A stretch of 8,241 nucleotides of DNA from Chloroflexota bacterium. GTDB taxonomy: Bacteria; Chloroflexota; Dehalococcoidia; GIF9; UBA5629. The notes under the pieces are model-generated. The model was not told where the DNA came from and ran no database searches. It saw only the letters and a list, made by a program, of their open reading frames with translations. The position numbers and the translations under genes are program-made. Of the stretch, positions 1-7,700 are shown piece after piece. Where the stretch lies: the NCBI GenBank assembly GCA_016875975.1, contig VGOF01000056.1, positions 1 through 8,241 on the forward strand. The letters are read 5' to 3'. Positions within the stretch are counted from its first letter, which is position 1; the number at the start of each line of letters is the position of its first letter.

Positions 1-140
1 ACCCTGAGCCCTCAGAAGATGATTTAACGATTACAAAACGATTAACAGAAGCGGGTAAGATTTTCGGAGTCGAAGTTATAGATCATATCATTATTGGTAA
101 AGACCGATTTTTCAGTTTCAAGGAGAAGGGGATAATATAG
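1..140 (+). CDS. radC: RadC family JAMM-domain protein, C-terminal end (partial)
   Basis: The reading frame starting at base 3 gives 45 residues, beginning PEPSEDDLTITKRL and ending in a TAG stop at 138-140; the 5' part lies outside the window. The start fits the end of the RadC/JAMM zinc-site motif HxH-x7-S-x2-D: S4 and D7 fall where the conserved Ser and the zinc-binding Asp are expected, after the missing HNHPSGD stretch. The rest (IFGVEVIDHIIIGKDRFFSF) matches the RadC C-terminal pattern of a hydrophobic strand, D-H-[IL]-I-[IV]-G, then a Ser/Phe-rich end. RadC was named as a DNA-repair protein, but that role is disputed and its function is unclear; family members often sit in mobile or defence islands. 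The fragment is AT-rich compared with the RM genes that follow, so it may have a different origin from them. The family call is fairly sure; whether it is the chromosomal radC or a mobile-element copy cannot be told. Confidence 0.85.
   Translation, partial: PEPSEDDLTITKRLTEAGKIFGVEVIDHIIIGKDRFFSFKEKGII
109..136 (+). promoter_or_regulatory. Possible promoter for the hsd operon
   Basis: A -10-like GATAAT (131-136, five of six consensus bases) follows a -35-like TTTTCA (109-114, four of six) with a 16-bp spacer. Transcription would start near base 143, just after the radC stop and before the inverted repeat at 158-180. The signal overlaps the radC coding end and AT-rich DNA gives such matches easily, so this is a weak prediction. 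Confidence 0.28.
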
Positions 141-157
141 AAAAGAAGCAGAACAAC

Positions 158-180
158 TGGTATCACAAAATGTGATACCA
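158..180. promoter_or_regulatory. Perfect inverted repeat upstream of hsdM, possible operator
   Basis: Two perfect 10-base arms, TGGTATCACA (158-167) and TGTGATACCA (171-180), surround a 3-base AAA centre. It lies between the radC stop (140) and the hsdM start (220), about 15 to 37 bases downstream of the predicted transcription start. This is a usual place for a repressor site. Neither strand has a clear T-run after the stem, and the arms are only 40% GC, so a classical intrinsic terminator is unlikely. As RNA it could form a hairpin with a tight 3-base loop. No regulator gene is visible in the window, so any binding protein would be encoded elsewhere. Confidence 0.55.
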
Positions 181-219
181 CACAAAAAGTATTTGACGGA
201 TCCGTAAGGAAAGAGAAAC

Positions 220-2694
220 ATGCCCATAAAAAAATCTGAACTCTACTCATCCCTCTGGGCCAGTTGTGATGAGCTTCGCGGCGGCATGGATGCCTCGCAA
301 TACAAGGATTATGTCCTCGTCCTTCTGTTCGTAAAATATGTCTCGGACAAAGCTGCAAGCCAGAAAGAATACCTCCTGGATGTTCCAAAGGGTGGCAGCT
401 TCGAGGACATGGTCGCGCTGAAAGGTGACAAGGAAATCGGCGACAAGATGAACAAGATCATCTCGAAGCTCGCCAAGGCAAATGAGCTCACTGGAATCAT
501 AGATGTGGCGGATTTCAACGACACAGACAAATTGGGCAAGGGCAAAGAAATGGTGGACCGCCTCTCCAACCTCGTCGCCATTTTCGACAATCCATCCCTC
601 GACTTTCGGGCTAACCGCGCCGAGGGTGATGACCTGCTTGGCGACGCCTACGAATACCTCATGCGCCACTTTGCCACCGAGTCGGGCAAGAGCAAAGGGC
701 AATTCTATACACCGGCGGAGGTTTCACGTGTTATGGCCATGGTCGTCGGTGTTGGCAGCGCCAAGAGCGAGAAGCAAACCATCCACGATCCCACCTGTGG
801 CTCCGGTTCACTCCTTTTGAAGGCGCATGATGAAGCCAAGGGACAAACAAGCCTCGACCTCGCGCTCTATGGGCAGGAAATGGATAACGCTACTGCTGCA
901 TTGGCCAGGATGAATATGATTCTCCATGACTGCCCGACAGCGGAGATATGGAAGGACAATACCCTCTCAAGCCCACACTTCAAAGACACTGCTGGTCACT
1001 TAAAGGCCTTTGATTTCGTCGTTGCAAATTTTCCTTTCTCCAACAAAGCCTGGAGCACTGGCTTCGATCCGGTCAATGACCTCTATGGCCGCTTCGCATT
1101 CGGCATTCCACCAAAGAAAAACGGCGACTATGCCTTCCTCTTGCACATCCTCACCTGCCTCAAAAACACAGGCAAAGGCGCAGTCGTCCACCCGCACGGC
1201 GTTCTGTTTCGGGGTGGTGCAGAGGCCACGATCCGCCGCGAGATCGTCAAGCGCGGATATATTAAGGGCATCATCGGACTCCCAGCCAATCTTTTTTATG
1301 GCACGGGTATCCCTGCCTGTATCCTGGTTCTCGATAAGGAAAACGCCCATGCTCGGAAGGGCATCTTCATGATTGATGCGTCCAAGGGATTTATGAAAGA
1401 CGGTAATAAAAATCGCCTTCGATCCCAGGACATCCACAAGATCGTCGATACCTTCAACCGGCAGGTCGAAATCCCACGGTATTCGCGCATGGTGCCTTTG
1501 GCGGAAATCAGCGATCCGAAAAACGACTTTAACCTCAACTTACCGCGTTACATTGACAGCACCGAGCCGGAGGATTTGCAGGATATTGACGGTCACTTGC
1601 GTGGTGGCATCCCTGACCGTGACGTTGATGCGCTTTCAGATTACTGGCAAGTATTCCCTTCTGTGCGTCCGCTTCTGTTTGAGTCTGCGGGGCGTCCTGG
1701 TTATAGTCGCCTGAAGTTGCCAATAGCCGACCTCAAGGCTGCTATCTTTGGCAATGCCGAGTTTACCGCATTCAAGGACTCCATCAACGCCCTCTTTGCA
1801 AAATGGCGAAAAGTTCATACCCCACGCCTGAAAATCATTTCAATCGGTGACAGGCCGAAGGCACTTATCCAAACACTCTCGGAGGACCTGCTGAAAACAT
1901 TTGGTAAGGCACGGCTGCTTGATCCCTACAACGTTTACCAGCGCCTCATGGATTACTGGACCGAGACGATGCAGGATGACCTTTACATAATCTCGGCGGA
2001 AGGATGGATTGGCGGTGCTCGTTTTCGGGAAATTTTGCAAGTAAAGAACAAAGACGGAAAGATGGTCTGGCCGGAGGGCCATGATTTCAAAATCGGCAAA
2101 CGGAGGTTCAAGGCCGACTTAATTCCTACCCCGGTCCTCATCGCTCGCTACTTTACCAAGGAACAGGCTGCCATCGAGAGTTTGGATGCAGAGGCTGCCG
2201 TCATTGAGCAAAGTATGGAGGAAATGGACGAAGAACACGGAGGTGAGGAAGGACTGCTGACTGAGGTAAAGAACGATAAGGATAAAATCACCAAGGGCTC
2301 CATCACGGTCCGGATCAAGGAGATTAAGGGCGACCCAGAATATTCGGACGAACTGAAAGCGTTAAACGACTACCTTGCTCTTCTGGAAAAGGAAGCCGAG
2401 GTCAATGACCAGGTGAAAAAGGCCGATAAGGAACTGGAGGCCAAGGTCGCAACGAAATATGGGAAACTGACCGAGGACGAAATCAAGACACTGGTCGTGG
2501 AGGACAAATGGATGACAACCCTCGCCGCCAGCGTTCAATCCGAACTCGACCGCGTCTCGCAGGTGCTCACAGGACGCATCTGGCAACTGGCCGAGCGCTA
2601 CGCCGTGCCACTACCGCAGATCACCGGGGAAGTCGCTACCCTCGCCGCTCGCGTGGATGGACACCTCAAGAAGATGGGGGCAGTATGGAAGTGA
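220..2694 (+). CDS. hsdM: Type I RM system DNA methyltransferase subunit M, long form
   Basis: This 824-residue protein is the modification subunit of a type I RM system; with HsdS it transfers a methyl group from S-adenosylmethionine to adenine N6 in the target. The N-terminal helical domain (about residues 5-130) contains the typical LWASCDELRGGMDASQYKDY stretch. The catalytic domain shows GQFYTP (160-165), the SAM-binding motif DPTCGSGSLLL (190-200), and motif IV as NFPF (270-273) where most relatives have NPPF/Y. From about residue 450 a long C-terminal extension follows, with an acidic, Lys/Glu-rich coiled-coil-like part (about 645-790), ending HLKKMGAVWK. This extension is known in a large subgroup of HsdM proteins of about 800 residues, so it does not look like a fusion error. 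The ATG at 220 follows TAAGGA (205-210) at 9-base spacing. The hsdS start overlaps its end by 10 bases, implying coupled translation. The protein appears intact. Confidence 0.97.
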   Translation: MPIKKSELYSSLWASCDELRGGMDASQYKDYVLVLLFVKYVSDKAASQKEYLLDVPKGGSFEDMVALKGDKEIGDKMNKIISKLAKANELTGIIDVADFNDTDKLGKGKEMVDRLSNLVAIFDNPSLDFRANRAEGDDLLGDAYEYLMRHFATESGKSKGQFYTPAEVSRVMAMVVGVGSAKSEKQTIHDPTCGSGSLLLKAHDEAKGQTSLDLALYGQEMDNATAALARMNMILHDCPTAEIWKDNTLSSPHFKDTAGHLKAFDFVVANFPFSNKAWSTGFDPVNDLYGRFAFGIPPKKNGDYAFLLHILTCLKNTGKGAVVHPHGVLFRGGAEATIRREIVKRGYIKGIIGLPANLFYGTGIPACILVLDKENAHARKGIFMIDASKGFMKDGNKNRLRSQDIHKIVDTFNRQVEIPRYSRMVPLAEISDPKNDFNLNLPRYIDSTEPEDLQDIDGHLRGGIPDRDVDALSDYWQVFPSVRPLLFESAGRPGYSRLKLPIADLKAAIFGNAEFTAFKDSINALFAKWRKVHTPRLKIISIGDRPKALIQTLSEDLLKTFGKARLLDPYNVYQRLMDYWTETMQDDLYIISAEGWIGGARFREILQVKNKDGKMVWPEGHDFKIGKRRFKADLIPTPVLIARYFTKEQAAIESLDAEAAVIEQSMEEMDEEHGGEEGLLTEVKNDKDKITKGSITVRIKEIKGDPEYSDELKALNDYLALLEKEAEVNDQVKKADKELEAKVATKYGKLTEDEIKTLVVEDKWMTTLAASVQSELDRVSQVLTGRIWQLAERYAVPLPQITGEVATLAARVDGHLKKMGAVWK

Positions 2695-3899
2695 AGCCAC
2701 TTCGACAAGACTCAGTGCAGGCGGGCTATAAGCAGACCGAAGTGGGAGTGATTCCAGAAGATTGGAAAGTGGCCAGACTTGGTGCAACCTGTTCAATGAG
2801 AAGTGGCGATGGAATAACCAGCGCCAGAATCGATCAGTTCTCCAGATACCCTTGCTACGGTGGCAACGGTCTTCGGGGTTTCACATCGCGTTTTACACAC
2901 GATGGAAGTTATGCATTAATTGGGCGTCAGGGAGCGCTGTGCGGTAATGTAATGGGCGTAGAGGGAAGGTTCTTCGCCTCGGAACACGCTGTCGTTGTGA
3001 CCGCATTCGCACAGACAGATATTCGATGGCTTACATACGTATTGGGAGAAATGCGGCTCAACCAGTATTCCGAGTCTTCCGCTCAACCTGGATTATCGGT
3101 CTCGAAACTTTTAAACTTGAACTTGGCTCTCCCACCGACAAAAGCCGAACAACGCACGATCGCGGAGGCGCTGGGGGATGTGGATGCGCTGCTCGTGGCG
3201 TTGGAAAAGCTAATCGCCAAGAAGTGCGACCTCAAACAGGCCGCCATGCAGCAACTCCTCACCGGCCAGCAACGACTGCCAGGCTTCACCGATGAGTGGG
3301 AGCTATTGAACATGTCGGAGAAGTCTACTTTGAAGGCACGTATCGGATGGCAAGGACTCACGACCGCAGAGTATTTGCAAAGTGGTGAATACTACCTCGT
3401 TACAGGCACAGACTTCGTTAATGGCCGCGTCAACTGGTCGAGCTGTTGCTTCGTCTCCAGCGAACGATATGCTCAGGATCGAAACATCCAACTTCGTTCA
3501 AAAGACATCCTGTTGACGAAGGATGGAACAATTGGGAAAGTCGGGTTCATTGATTACCTTCCAGGTCCGGCAACGCTCAACAGTGGTGTGTTTGTCATTC
3601 GACCAAGAGAAGGCGCCTACGATCCGCGGTTCTTTTACTATATCCTCACCTCGCGCATCTTTGATGACTTTCTCACCAAGTTAAAGGCTGGATCGACTAT
3701 CTCGCATCTTTACCAAAAGGACTTTGTGAATTTCTCGTTCCCCGCCCCCGCGACCTTGGACGAACAAACCGCTATCGCCGGAGTGCTGTCTGATATGGGT
3801 GCAGAGATCGCGGCGCTGGGGCAGCGCCTGGACAAGACCCGCTCCCTCAAGCAAGGCATGATGCAAGAACTACTCACCGGGAGGGTGCGGCTGGTATGA
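2685..3899 (+). CDS. hsdS: Type I RM system DNA specificity subunit S
   Basis: This 404-residue protein selects the bipartite DNA target of the methyltransferase and restriction complexes. It has the standard two-half layout: target-recognition domain 1 (about residues 20-150, with YPCYGGNGLRGF and LIGRQGALCGNV), a central conserved helical region (about 151-200), recognition domain 2 (about 205-350, with ARIGWQGLTT and LLTKDGTIGKVGF), and a distal helical region (about 351-404). The helical regions carry repeated motifs, LKQAAMQQLLTG (183-194) and LKQGMMQELLTG (388-399), which form the antiparallel coiled coil that sets the spacer between half-sites. The frame is open upstream to an ATG at 2508, but ATG 2685 (MEVKPLRQDS) gives the normal N-terminus, with a G-rich stretch (2676-2680) before it and a short overlap with hsdM. 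The accessory gene starts inside its stop codon. The target sequence cannot be read from the protein by eye. It looks full length. Confidence 0.95.
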   Translation: MEVKPLRQDSVQAGYKQTEVGVIPEDWKVARLGATCSMRSGDGITSARIDQFSRYPCYGGNGLRGFTSRFTHDGSYALIGRQGALCGNVMGVEGRFFASEHAVVVTAFAQTDIRWLTYVLGEMRLNQYSESSAQPGLSVSKLLNLNLALPPTKAEQRTIAEALGDVDALLVALEKLIAKKCDLKQAAMQQLLTGQQRLPGFTDEWELLNMSEKSTLKARIGWQGLTTAEYLQSGEYYLVTGTDFVNGRVNWSSCCFVSSERYAQDRNIQLRSKDILLTKDGTIGKVGFIDYLPGPATLNSGVFVIRPREGAYDPRFFYYILTSRIFDDFLTKLKAGSTISHLYQKDFVNFSFPAPATLDEQTAIAGVLSDMGAEIAALGQRLDKTRSLKQGMMQELLTGRVRLV

Positions 3900-4657
3900 A
3901 CAAACCCATGGAGAAGCCTGCCCGTCCCAAGACCCTCCGCCCAAGCGGCGGTTACCGAAAACTGCGGTCTTTCCAAACAGCCACCATCATCTACGACACC
4001 ACAGTGTCGTTTTGCAATCGATTCATAGATCCGCGTTCACGCACGGTGGACCAAATGGTCCAGGCGGCACGAAGCGGGCGGCAGAATATCGCCGAGGGCA
4101 GCAGGGCCTCAGCTGTCTCCAGCCAGACCGAATTGCGTCTTGTCAATGTGGCCCGGGCAAGCCTTGACGAATTGCTGTTAGACTTCGAGGATTATTTGCG
4201 GCAACACAACCTGCCGCTATGGGCAAAAGATGACCCCCAGGCCCATGCCGTGCGGGAAATTGGAAAAAATCATCGGACTGATCCGTCCGATCCGACTGAT
4301 CCGACGGATGCTGAGGCTTATTCCCCGTGGCTCACCAGTGCCGACCCGGCGGTGGTTGCGAATGCCATTATCTGCCTGATTCACCAGACCAACTACCTCC
4401 TCGACCGGCAGGTCTCAGGATTGGAGCGGCAATTTATAAAGGAAGGCGGCTATAGCGAACGCTTGGCAGCCGCGCGCATTGCGGAGCGGTCGAGCGCAGA
4501 TCGGTCGGATCGGACCGATCGGACTAACCCTGCCTGTCCGCTTTGCGGCAAACCTATGGCACTGAGGACAGCGCGCAAAGGTCCTCAAGTTGGCTCGCAG
4601 TTTTGGGGATGCTCGGGCTATCCCAAGTGCAAGGGCACGAAGAAGCTTGACGGATAG
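3896..4657 (+). CDS. Four-helix-bundle protein with suffix domain and C4 topoisomerase-type zinc finger
   Basis: The 253-residue product has three modules. Residues about 20-110 resemble the four-helix-bundle family (S23/23S rRNA intervening-sequence proteins, also related to Avd), seen in AARSGRQNIAEGSRAS (58-73) and ELRLVNVARASLDELLLDFEDYL (79-101, partly conserved). Residues about 143-197 resemble the four-helix-bundle suffix domain (ANAIICLIHQTNYLLDRQ, 155-172; EGGYSERL, 183-190). Residues 214-245 form a zinc finger with C214, C217, C239 and C245, like the topoisomerase I C-terminal C4 finger (CPLCGKP; FWGCSGYPKC). Low-complexity linkers of Asp-Pro-Ser/Thr (129-138) and Asp-Arg-Ser/Thr (202-210) separate the modules and come from DNA repeats. 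ATG 3896 overlaps the hsdS TGA by 4 bases and has GGGAGGG (3879-3885) upstream; ATG 3908 is an alternative. The fold suggests nucleic-acid binding and self-association, but its function in type I RM operons is not established to my knowledge. I would not call it a ribosomal protein or a DGR component. Confidence 0.85.
   Translation: MNKPMEKPARPKTLRPSGGYRKLRSFQTATIIYDTTVSFCNRFIDPRSRTVDQMVQAARSGRQNIAEGSRASAVSSQTELRLVNVARASLDELLLDFEDYLRQHNLPLWAKDDPQAHAVREIGKNHRTDPSDPTDPTDAEAYSPWLTSADPAVVANAIICLIHQTNYLLDRQVSGLERQFIKEGGYSERLAAARIAERSSADRSDRTDRTNPACPLCGKPMALRTARKGPQVGSQFWGCSGYPKCKGTKKLDG
4272..4310 (+). repeat. 9-bp GATC repeat array 1 (inside accessory gene)
   Basis: Units GATCCGTCC (4280-4288), GATCCGACT (4289-4297) and GATCCGACG (4298-4306) plus the partial unit GATG (4307-4310) form a 9-bp-period tandem array; a degenerate unit ATCGGACT (4272-4279) precedes it. 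In the gene's frame it encodes DPS-DPT-DPT-D in the linker between the four-helix bundle and the suffix domain. Bases 4286-4310 match 4668-4692 at 24 of 25 positions. Confidence 0.9.
4484..4525 (+). repeat. 9-bp GATC repeat array 2, opposite orientation
   Basis: Units GATCGGTCG (4499-4507), GATCGGACC (4508-4516) and GATCGGACT (4517-4525) form the core; a degenerate unit GAGCGGTCG sits at 4484-4492, separated by six bases. The GATCGG pattern resembles the reverse complement of the GATCCG pattern in arrays 1 and 3. In frame it encodes DRS-DRT-DRT, directly before the zinc finger. Bases 4499-4506 and 4513-4520 are 8-base inverted arms (GATCGGTC / GACCGATC) around six bases, so the core can form a hairpin. 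Confidence 0.88.
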
Positions 4658-4692
4658 GACGGATCAGTCCGATCCGACCGATCCGACGGATG
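4649..4692 (+). repeat. 9-bp GATC repeat array 3 (accessory gene/hsdR junction)
   Basis: Five 9-bp units run GACGGATAG, GACGGATCA, GTCCGATCC, GACCGATCC, GACGGATG(A). The first unit contains the TAG stop of the accessory gene (4655-4657) and the last contains the upstream possible hsdR start ATG (4690-4692). Its DPT-type reading (DRTDQSDPTDPTDE) lies in a frame used by neither gene. It fills the whole intergenic space, leaving no obvious Shine-Dalgarno sequence for ATG 4690. Confidence 0.9.
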
Positions 4693-4701
4693 AAAAGAAC
4701 C

Positions 4702-7700
4702 ATGGCCACTATAGGTCAAAAGGAAAAGAAAACTCAGAAGCGCATCGTGAAGCTGTTTCACGAAACGCTCAAGTATGAATATCTCGGCGATTGGAGCGAA
4801 CGCGAAGGCAACCGGAATATCGAAGAGGATTTACTGCGAAAATTTCTCCGCGAAAAACAACGTTACGATGAGGCCCTAATTACAAGGGCGCTTTATGATC
4901 TTGAAAAGGCGGCGGGCGATTCCAGCAAAAGCCTTTACGACCGCAACCTTGCCGTCTATGAACTGCTGCGCTATGGCGTGAAGGTGAAGGCGGAGGTAGG
5001 CGAAAACTTCCAGACCGTCTGGCTCATTGATTGGCAGTATCCAGAGAATAATGATTTCGCCATTGCCGCGGAAGTGACCCTTCCGGGAGTCGATGCCAAA
5101 GCCCACGGCAAGCGGCCTGATGTGGTGCTCTATGTGAATGGCATAGCGCTTGGCGTGCTTGAATTGAAGCGTTCCACCGTATCGGTAGCTGAGGGCATCC
5201 GGCAGAACATCGACAGCCAGAAGAAGGTTTTTATCCAGCCCTTTTTCTCTACGATGCAATGGGTGATGGCAGGCAATGACACCGAGGGCCTCCGCTATGG
5301 CACTATCGAGACCCCTGAAAAATATTACCTCAAGTGGAAAGAAGACAGCACTATTGAGAATCTATTGGACCGGGCTTTGATCCAACTTTGTGACAAGTCC
5401 CGCTTCCTTGAATTGGTCCACGACTTTGTCCTTTTCGATGCAGGGGTCAAGAAACTATGCCGCCATAACCAGTATTTTGCTGTCCGTGCATCACAGGAGT
5501 TCGCGAAGCGCCGTGAGGGTGGCATCATCTGGAATACCCAGGGTTCAGGTAAAAGCCTCATCATGGTGTGGCTCGCCAAATGGATTCGGGAGCATGTCAC
5601 CGATGCCCGCGTTCTGATCATCACCGACCGGACCGAACTGGACGAGCAGATCGAGAGGGTTTTCAATGGCGTTAGAGAAAATATTTATCGCACGAAAAGC
5701 GGGGCAGACCTGATCGCTACGCTCAACGCCACGAAGCCGTGGTTGATGTGCTCGTTAATCCATAAGTTCGGTGTAAAGGAAGAAGGCGAGGAGGTTGGTG
5801 ATATCCCTGGCTATATCCAGGAACTGAGAAAGGCCCTTCCGCCAGATTTTTTTGCCAAGGGAAACCTCTTTGTCTTTGTAGACGAATGCCACCGCACACA
5901 GTCCGGTGAGTTACACAAGGCAATGAAGGGGATATTACCCAATGCTGTTTTCATAGGCTATACCGGCACCCCACTCCTAAAAGCTGACAAGCAGAAGAGT
6001 ATCGAGGTCTTTGGCCGATACATCCATACCTACAAGTTTGACGAGGCTGTGAAGGACGGTGTCGTGCTTGACCTGCGCTACGAGGCGCGAGACATCGATC
6101 AGCGCATCACCTCTCAGGCAAAGATTGACCAGTGGTTTGAAGCCAAGACCCGCGGCCTGACTGATTTGGCCAAGGCGCAGCTCAAGCAGCGCTGGGGAAC
6201 GATGCAGAAGGTGCTTTCCAGCCATTCAAGGCTGGAGCAGATTGTCGCCGACATATTGATGGATATGGAGACCCGCGATCGGCTGAAGAGTGGACGCGGT
6301 AACGCCATGCTCGTCTCTGGCAGTGTTTATCAGGCGTGCAAGTTCTACGAACTCTTCAACAAGACCGACCTGAAGGGCAAATGTGCAATCGTCACCTCCT
6401 ATAGACCGACTACGACAGACCTGAAGGGTGAAGATGCCGGTGAGGGAGAAACAGAAAATCTTCAGAAGTATGCCATCTACCAACAAATGCTTGCCGACTG
6501 GTTCAATGAAGCACCGGAAGAGGCTATCAAAAAGGTCGAGAAGTTCGAGATACAGGCGAAGCAGAGGTTTGTTAAAGATCCAGGGCAATTGAAGCTGTTG
6601 ATCGTGGTAGACAAACTGCTCACCGGCTTTGACGCACCGCCTGCAACCTACCTCTATATCGACAAAGAGATGCGAGATCACGGTCTGTTTCAAGCTATCT
6701 GCCGAGTGAACCGACTCGACGGTGATGATAAGGAATATGGCTACATCATCGACTATAAGGACCTTTTCAAGAGCCTCGAAGGAGCAGTTCATGACTACAC
6801 CTCTGGTGCACTCGACGGCTATGACAAAGAAGACGTGGCAGGATTGCTGGAGGATCGTCTCGAAAAAGCCCGTGAGCGACTGGAGGAGACCCGCGAGGTT
6901 GTGAAGGCGCTCTGTGAACCCGTTGAACCGCCCAAAGACTCGGCAGCCTACTTGCGCTATTTCTGCGCGAAGGATTCTGGGAACGCTGAGCAGCTCAAGG
7001 CCAATGAACCGAACCGTCTTGCTCTTTACAAACATGTTGCTGCATTTGTGAGGGCATTCGCCAACCTCGCCAACGAATTGCCGGATGCTGGTTACACCCC
7101 GGTTGAAATTGAAGCCCTGAAATCGGAAGTTGACCATTACGAGAAAGTCCGAAACGAGGTCAAGTTAGCAAGCGGTGACTACATTGACCTCAAGATGTAT
7201 GAACCAGCGATGCGGCACCTGATTGATACCTACATCCATGCCGGGGTGAGTGAAAAGGTGTCTGCGTTTGACGATATGTCGCTGATTCAACTCATCGTCG
7301 AGCGTGGGGCTGATGCAGTGAAGGCGCTGCCAGAGGGCATCCAAAAGAACAAGGAAGCTGTGGCCGAGGTCATTGAGAATAACGTCCGCAGGTTGATCAT
7401 TGACGAGCAGCCGATTAACCCAAAGTATTACGAAAAGATGTCAGAACTGCTTGATGCCTTGGTTAAGCAGCGCCGGCAAGAGGCACTGGATTATCAGTTG
7501 TATCTTGCGAAGATTGTCGAACTGACGAAAAGGGTGAAGCATCCGGAGGTGGGCGGCGCATATCCCAAGACGATCAACACCTCTGGCAAGCGGGCCCTTT
7601 ACGACAACCTGAAAAACAGCGAAGTGCTGGCACTGGCGGTGCATGAGGCAGTGCGCTCCAGCCGGCAGGACGATTGGCGGGGCAATACCTTCAAGGTTAA

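Noticed and set aside
158..180. Intrinsic terminator for radC
   Set aside because: The stem is AT-rich and not followed by a T-run, so an operator or leader hairpin is more likely.
193..221. Promoter with TTGACG as -35
   Set aside because: TTGACG (193-198) has no suitable -10 about 17 bases later; that region is the ribosome-binding site and hsdM start.
2508..2684. Upstream extension of hsdS from ATG 2508
   Set aside because: It would overlap hsdM by 187 bases, and the added Arg/Pro-rich residues do not look like HsdS; ATG 2685 gives the normal N-terminus.
3896..4657. Diversity-generating retroelement accessory (Avd) or anticodon nuclease PrrC
   Set aside because: There is no reverse transcriptase or template/variable repeat, and no ATPase or nuclease motifs of PrrC; the helical bundle and zinc finger fit the RM-associated accessory family.
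4272..4692. CRISPR array
   Set aside because: Units are 9 bp and contiguous, without spacers of regular length or cas genes.
4272..4692. Frame-switching phase variation by repeat slippage
   Set aside because: Units are 9 bp, so gain or loss within arrays 1 and 2 keeps the reading frame; only stop-start spacing changes in array 3.
4590..4778. 62-codon + frame across array 3
   Set aside because: It overlaps the zinc finger and hsdR start in another frame and its DPT-like peptide is just the repeat read through; no sign of a real gene.
6226..7137. 303-codon open frame on the minus strand
   Set aside because: It lies wholly inside hsdR, whose helicase motifs are intact on the other strand, and its translation shows no recognisable domain; it is a shadow frame.
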